The notes under the pieces: generated by a model
The model's input: only the letters and a program-made list of their open reading frames with translations
What the model was told of the DNA's origin: nothing
Databases searched by the model: none
From: CAYZBF01 sp964476585
Lineage (GTDB): Bacteria; Hydrothermota; UBA3072
Assembly: GCA_964476585.1 (NCBI GenBank)
Contig: CAYZBF010000004.1
Span: 38,391 to 102,390, forward strand
Length of the DNA stretch: 64,000 nt
Direction: 5' to 3'
In this document: piece after piece, positions 59,981 through 64,000 of the stretch
Numbering within the stretch: the stretch's first letter is position 1
Layout of the letters: each line of letters starts with the position of its first letter
Position numbers and translations under genes: made by a program

Positions 59981-60008
59981 ATGATAATTCGATTTAAATT
60001 GTTGTCAA
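59981..60008 (-). promoter_or_regulatory. Leaderless promoter of the sir2-recN operon
   Basis: On the - strand: TTGACA (60008-60003), 16-bp spacer, TATCAT (59986-59981), then exactly 6 bp (TTGGGT) to ATG 59974. Confidence 0.82.
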
Positions 60009-60166
60009 TGATTGGATAGTTAAGGACCGGGACCCGAAGACAGGAGATGGAAGATATGGATATTTCACACATATGTTTAATATTCCAAAGAAGAGAATGA
60101 GGGAATTAGTTAAACTGTCGGGTCCAGACTCATGACCTTGACTAAAGGCTGCCGACTATTCGTGGG

Positions 60167-60195
60167 TTGACATTTCATTTTACTGTGATTAAAGT
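60167..60195 (+). promoter_or_regulatory. Promoter of the fumarase operon
   Basis: TTGACA at 60167-60172, 17-bp spacer, TAAAGT at 60190-60195. The start codon is 45 bp on, after AAAGGAGG: a leadered mRNA. Confidence 0.6.
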
Positions 60196-60240
60196 GTTTA
60201 ACAAATTACAAAATCCAGTCGATAAAAAAGGAGGCTTATC

Positions 60241-61101
60241 GTGAGTCAGAAAGACATTGAAGATCAACTGGTAGAGGCGATTAGACGTACAGAGACACAA
60301 TTACCCAAAGATGTGGTCTTAGCTCTAAAGAGAGCGTATGAAATTGAAGAAGGCTTAGCAAAGGTTCAACTCGAAGCTATTCTTCTGAATATAAAGATTG
60401 CTCGGGAGACCTCAACCCCTATGTGCCAGGATACGGGGATACAGACCTTCTTTATTGAGGTAGGCGTAGATTTTCCTTACCTTGGAGAACTTGAAAATAT
60501 TATCACGAATGCAGTGAAGCGAGCAAGCGGGGAAGTTCCCCTTAGACCCAATACGGTTGACCCCTTTACAGGTGATAATCCAGGTAATAACGTAGGAAGA
60601 TATGTTCCTTATATAACCTGGGATATAGTAAAGGGTCAAGAGTGCACGATTCATCTAATGCCTAAGGGTGGAGGTTCTGAGAATATGTGTGCGCTTAATA
60701 TGATGGCTCCAGGAAAAGGGATTAAGGGATTAAAGCGAGTTGTGGTGGACCACATTGTAGGCTGTGAAGGGAAACCCTGTCCGCCAACTGTTGTAGGCGT
60801 TGGTGTTGGTGGAGGAGCAGATCTAGCACTTAAATTAGGAAAGAGATCGTTACTCAGAGATGTTGGAGTTCGTCATCCAGAACCTTATATAGCAGAACTT
60901 GAAGAGGAATTAATGACATTGATAAATGAGTCAGGGGTTGGGCCTATGGGTGTTGGGGGAAAGACAACAGTTCTTGATGTTCATATAGAGTATGCACATA
61001 GACATCCAGCTTCCTTCCCCATAGGCATTGTGGTTCAGTGCTGGGCTGATAGGCGATCTACTGTAAAAATAAGTAAAGACGGTACAGTGGAGGTAATTTA
61101 A
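60241..61101 (+). CDS. Class I fumarate hydratase, alpha subunit
   Basis: [4Fe-4S]-dependent hydro-lyase subunit of the TtdA/FumA-N type, 286 aa. Cluster cysteines lie in TPMCQDTGIQ, GSENMCALNM and VGCEGKPCPP. It interconverts fumarate and malate, though tartrate dehydratase activity is possible in this family. GTG start after AAAGGAGG. The beta subunit follows directly. Oxygen-sensitive class I enzymes suit an anaerobe. Confidence 0.93.
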   Translation: MSQKDIEDQLVEAIRRTETQLPKDVVLALKRAYEIEEGLAKVQLEAILLNIKIARETSTPMCQDTGIQTFFIEVGVDFPYLGELENIITNAVKRASGEVPLRPNTVDPFTGDNPGNNVGRYVPYITWDIVKGQECTIHLMPKGGGSENMCALNMMAPGKGIKGLKRVVVDHIVGCEGKPCPPTVVGVGVGGGADLALKLGKRSLLRDVGVRHPEPYIAELEEELMTLINESGVGPMGVGGKTTVLDVHIEYAHRHPASFPIGIVVQCWADRRSTVKISKDGTVEVI

Positions 61102-61661
61102 ATGGCAACTTTAAAGTTGAATATCCCTTTTGATAAGAAGGATATCTTGAACCTAAAAGTTGGTGATACAGTGTATATCACAGGGAAAATGTTTACTGCA
61201 AGAGACGAATGTCACTTGAAAATGCTAAAGTTACATAAAAAAGGTAAAGAAATTCCTTTCAAACCTGGAGATATGGCTCTTTTTCACTGTGGACCGGTGG
61301 TGCAGAAAAAGAATGATGAATGGAGGATAGTATCAGCAGGTCCAACGACTTCTATCAGGATGGAGATTTTTGAAGACGAATTTTTAAAAACGTTTGGAAC
61401 CAGAATGATTATTGGTAAAGGCGGAATGGCTGATAGGACTCAGGAGGCATTGGAAGAAGTAGGCGCTGTATATGTTCATTATACGGGTGGAGCAGGGGCT
61501 CTAGCAGCTAGAGCCATAAAAAGGGTTACGGACGTCTATTGGCTAACCGACCTGGGTATACCAGAGGCAGCCTGGATACTTGATGCTGAAGAATTTGGTC
61601 CACTAATTGTGACCATGGATGCACACGGAAATAGTCTCTATAACGAATTAGGTAAAGAAAT
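61102..61661 (+). CDS. Class I fumarate hydratase, beta subunit (3' end in gap)
   Basis: TtdB/FumA-C type subunit. VGDTVYITGKMFTARDECHLKML near the N-terminus and GGMADRTQEALEEVGAVYVHYTGGAGALAA are typical. The frame is certain to the 10-N gap at 61662; beyond it the frame is arbitrary and the apparent extension to 61788, which overlaps the next gene, should not be trusted. By comparison with the family only a few residues are missing. Confidence 0.9.
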
Positions 61662-61671
61662 NNNNNNNNNN
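61662..61671. other. Assembly gap (10 N)
   Basis: Ten N at the end of the fumarase beta gene; a round number, so the true gap length is probably unknown. In one frame a TAA follows it at once (61673-61675). A TTGACA at 61697 with TAAGTT at 61719 may be a promoter for the next gene. Confidence 0.95.
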
Positions 61672-61750
61672 GTAAGGAAGAAAACACTCTCCTACCTTGA
61701 CATTCTATATTTTTTTATTAAGTTTACTTTACATTTTATGGGAGTTTGGT

Positions 61751-63178
61751 ATGGATATCCAAAAGGTGTTAGTAGAAATCGTTGGTAAAGAAAACGTTCG
61801 AGATGCACTTGCAGAGTTATATGTATATGGTTCAGATGCATCTATTCACCAGAATTTACCAACTATAGTTGCTCGACCTAACACAACTGAACAGATCCAA
61901 AAAATCATGGAGTATGCTAATAATGAGTTAATTCCTGTAGTAGCACGTGGAGCTGGTTCTGGAATGTCCGGTCACTCCGTACCTATTGACCGCGGGATTG
62001 TACTCGATATGAAGGGGATGAATCGCATCCTTGAGATAAAGCCAAAGGATATGTATTGCCGAGTAGAACCCGGGGTAGTGGATAATGACCTCAACCGTGC
62101 TCTCAAACCTTACGGAGTGTTTTATCCGCCTTCGCCAGCCTCATCTCGGATTGCGACAATAGGGGGTGAAATAGGCAATAACGCAAGTGGCATACGCTCG
62201 GTTAAGTATGGTGCAACGCGAGACTATGTATTGGGTATGAAAGTTGTATTTGCAAATGGTGAACTCGTGAATCTTGGAGCCAAGACTCGTGTCGAGGCGG
62301 CAGGGTATCAAATACACAGATTAATTGTTGGTTCAGAAGGAACCCTTGGTATTATCGTTGAAGCTACTATGAAATTTATTCCGTTGCCAAAGTTTCGCTG
62401 TCTCGGTATGGCAAGCTTTGAAAAGCTCGAAGATGCGGGCGAGGTAGTAGCGGATATAATTGGGAGCGGTTCAGAACCGTCAATGCTGGAACTTATGGAC
62501 GATATAGCAATAAAAGCAGTAAATACTGCATCAAAGCTTGGCTTGCCAGAGGTTGAAGCAATTCTACTCTTTGAAGCGGATGGTAAGGTCAAGGAAGCCG
62601 TGGATTTTGAAATGCAGGGGATGAAAGAGATTTGCGAGAAACACAATGGTAAAGTCACGGATATGAGTTACGATGCGAAAGAGCGAGCGAAGATATACGC
62701 AGGCCGTAAGAAACTTTTCCCCTCATTATCGCGATACAAAGAGGGATATGTATGTACTTCACTTGCAGATGATATGGCAGTTCCTTATTCTAAGATGGCA
62801 GAAACCGCAAGAAAAATACACGAGATAGCTAAAAAGAATGACCTAATAATGACTGCATACGGACACTGTGGCTCAGGTGTTATGCATACAAAAATCTTGA
62901 TGGATCCAACGCAGAAAGAGCAATGGGAAGCTGCGAAATGCGCAGTTGAAGAGGTTTATGATTATGTTAATAGTGTTGGGGGGATAACATCTGGAGAGCA
63001 TGGCATAGCTCTTTCGAAGGCGCCTTCCTGGAAAAAGGCAAGAAAGGACCTCCTGCCTGTTATGAGTAAAATTAAGCATGCACTGGACCCAAACAATATT
63101 CTAAATCCACATAAATTAATGGATGCACCGGATGATTGGCTAACAGCAACACCTATAAGATATAAGATGAAAGAATAG
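61751..63178 (+). CDS. FAD-linked oxidase (GlcD/lactate dehydrogenase type)
   Basis: A 475-aa flavoprotein of the glycolate oxidase GlcD / D-lactate dehydrogenase group. The FAD-binding PCMH domain has PVVARGAGSGMSGHSVP and TIGGEIGNNASGIRSVKYGATRD; the C-terminal FAD-oxidase domain ends with SGEHGIALSKAP and LDPNNILNPHKL. ATG 61751 is preferred over a frame that extends to 61697 because GGGAG lies 6 bp before it. With the Fe-S gene downstream it probably oxidises a 2-hydroxy acid (lactate or glycolate). Confidence 0.93.
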   Translation: MDIQKVLVEIVGKENVRDALAELYVYGSDASIHQNLPTIVARPNTTEQIQKIMEYANNELIPVVARGAGSGMSGHSVPIDRGIVLDMKGMNRILEIKPKDMYCRVEPGVVDNDLNRALKPYGVFYPPSPASSRIATIGGEIGNNASGIRSVKYGATRDYVLGMKVVFANGELVNLGAKTRVEAAGYQIHRLIVGSEGTLGIIVEATMKFIPLPKFRCLGMASFEKLEDAGEVVADIIGSGSEPSMLELMDDIAIKAVNTASKLGLPEVEAILLFEADGKVKEAVDFEMQGMKEICEKHNGKVTDMSYDAKERAKIYAGRKKLFPSLSRYKEGYVCTSLADDMAVPYSKMAETARKIHEIAKKNDLIMTAYGHCGSGVMHTKILMDPTQKEQWEAAKCAVEEVYDYVNSVGGITSGEHGIALSKAPSWKKARKDLLPVMSKIKHALDPNNILNPHKLMDAPDDWLTATPIRYKMKE

Positions 63179-63186
63179 GAAAGAGG

Positions 63187-64000
63187 GTGAAAGCTAAAAA
63201 TTTAAAAAAATGGGAATCTGAGTTAAATGTTTGTATAAGGTGTGCTTACTGTTTTGAAGGTTGCCCTGTATATAAGGAGCTTGGATGGGAATCAGATGGA
63301 GCAAGAGGCAAAGTAATCCTATCATACGGACTTTTCTCCGGAGAACTTGAGCCTTCCAAGTATATTGCGGATAAGATATACGAGTGTACATTTTGTAAGG
63401 ATTGTGTCAAGCGGTGTTCTGCTGATGTCAATGTTCCTGATATACTTTCTGCAGCCAGGGCTGATTTAGTTGAAAATGGTTTTAGATATGAAGAACATGA
63501 AGAACTCCTAGAAAAAATTGAGGCAACTGGAAATATCTTTGGAATGGAACTTGAAGCACCTGCGGAGGAGGGTGAAATTCCGGTCCTTCTCGGGTGCAGG
63601 TTTTTAGAAAGAAAAGAAGATGCAAAAAGATATATTGAAATTCTGGAAGGGCTTGGCATTAAACCATTGGTAGTGAAAGATGAGGTCTGCTGTGGTATGC
63701 CTCAGGGGGTCCTTGGATATAAAGATAGATTGAAGGAGCAAATGGATACATTCCGTAAGCGGTTTCCATATAAAGATTTTATTTGCATGTGTACCACCTG
63801 TGTTTTCTTTATCAGTAAAGTATACCCAGATCTTAATCCAATCTATATAATCGAGGAAATCTATAAAAGGTTGCCTGCCAGTAACCCCAAAAAATTGGGA
63901 ATTAGTGTTACCTACCATGATCCCTGTAATGTTAGCAGGGGTATGGATATGGTAAGGGAACCCAGAGAGATACTTGATTGGATTGGAGTTGAACTTGTTG
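63187..64000 (+). CDS. Fe-S oxidoreductase with CCG domains (GlcF/LutA-like), runs off window
   Basis: Electron-transfer partner of the FAD oxidase. GTG 63187 follows GAAAGAGG 8 bp after the oxidase stop. Two [4Fe-4S] motifs are present: CIRCAYCFEGCP (C-X2-C-X2-C-X3-CP) and CTFCKDCVKRC. The first cysteine-rich CCG domain has VCCGMPQG, then CMCTTC; the second begins with YHDPCN. The frame is open to base 64000, so at least 271 codons are present and the 3' end is outside. With the flavoprotein it would pass electrons from a 2-hydroxy acid to a quinone or other carrier. Confidence 0.92.
   Translation, partial: MKAKNLKKWESELNVCIRCAYCFEGCPVYKELGWESDGARGKVILSYGLFSGELEPSKYIADKIYECTFCKDCVKRCSADVNVPDILSAARADLVENGFRYEEHEELLEKIEATGNIFGMELEAPAEEGEIPVLLGCRFLERKEDAKRYIEILEGLGIKPLVVKDEVCCGMPQGVLGYKDRLKEQMDTFRKRFPYKDFICMCTTCVFFISKVYPDLNPIYIIEEIYKRLPASNPKKLGISVTYHDPCNVSRGMDMVREPREILDWIGVELV

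Noticed and set aside
61662..61788. Extension of the fumarase beta subunit through the N gap
   Set aside because: The frame after ten arbitrary N is unknown, and the extension is not family-like and overlaps the FAD oxidase start.
1..64000. tRNA, rRNA or known riboswitch genes
   Set aside because: I looked for tRNA T-loop-like and rRNA-like segments in the spacers and saw none; a covariance search would be needed to exclude them fully.

Overview
This window looks like one contig of a draft genome from an uncultivated, low-GC, Gram-negative-type bacterium. Two runs of N (3254-3386 and 61662-61671) mark assembly gaps. An outer membrane is implied by LptF/LptG, apolipoprotein N-acyltransferase, several lipoproteins and an EnvC-like amidase activator. 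Lamin-tail and FlgD-like secreted modules, DUF3160, a two-gene SufC/SufB-type Fe-S system, class I fumarase and an archaeal-looking UbiA prenyltransferase fit an anaerobic candidate phylum near the FCB/WOR-3 part of the tree. That placement is inference; no rRNA or tRNA gene was found to test it.

Layout. 1-5124: the end of nth, an AT-rich spacer with clustered DnaA-box-like sites (possible oriC), a lamin-tail surface protein, an aldo/keto reductase cut by a gap, a decayed RAYT-type transposase and a repeat-rich spacer. 5125-12203 (+): transglutaminase-like protein, lone ABC ATPase, purN, Gfo/Idh/MocA oxidoreductase, lnt, CCA/poly(A) polymerase, lipoprotein, nearly all overlapping. 12151-19443 (-): operon era - 44-aa membrane protein - envC - holB - ricT - metG - ubiA - uppP. 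19687-30260 (+): GAF-GAF-GGDEF protein, map, DUF3467-dNTPase pair, lptF-lptG, (-) TPR lipoprotein, gpsA-merR-purH. 30441-38677: (-) M20 hydrolase-hpt, (+) DUF3795, (-) addA-addB. 39047-47878: (+) sufC-sufB, then (-) obg-dprA-coaX-tsaE-tsaB/rimI and (-) DUF3160-rsmD-coaD. 47879-50920 is an accessory patch: a GC-richer membrane gene, a Cas4-like nuclease, a frameshifted membrane gene and strong hairpins. 50921-64000: plsY-GT2, nadE and yggU (divergent), sir2-prfA-prmC-nadK-recN-peptidase (-), and fumarase alpha/beta with a GlcD/GlcF-type oxidase (+), the last gene running off the end.

The most notable signal is promoter architecture. Many first genes of transcription units have a sigma70-type promoter (TTGACA or close, 16-18 bp, TANNNT) whose -10 box ends 6-7 bp before the start codon, which puts the transcription start on or next to the A of the AUG. 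This is seen for map, era, the M20 hydrolase, the DUF3160 gene, plsY, nadE, yggU, sir2 and a 22-codon ORF before the DUF3795 gene, with slightly longer gaps (8-9 bp) for addA and the lamin-tail gene. These mRNAs should be leaderless. Other promoters (5125, 19687, 27142, 39047, 60241) give leaders with clear Shine-Dalgarno sites, so two initiation modes seem to coexist. The promoters also correct several start codons.

A second signal is in the spacers. They hold several families of degenerate short-period repeats (7-mers, 8-mers and others) plus a REP-like hairpin whose two copies differ by a compensatory base-pair change, one copy sitting just upstream of the broken RAYT gene.
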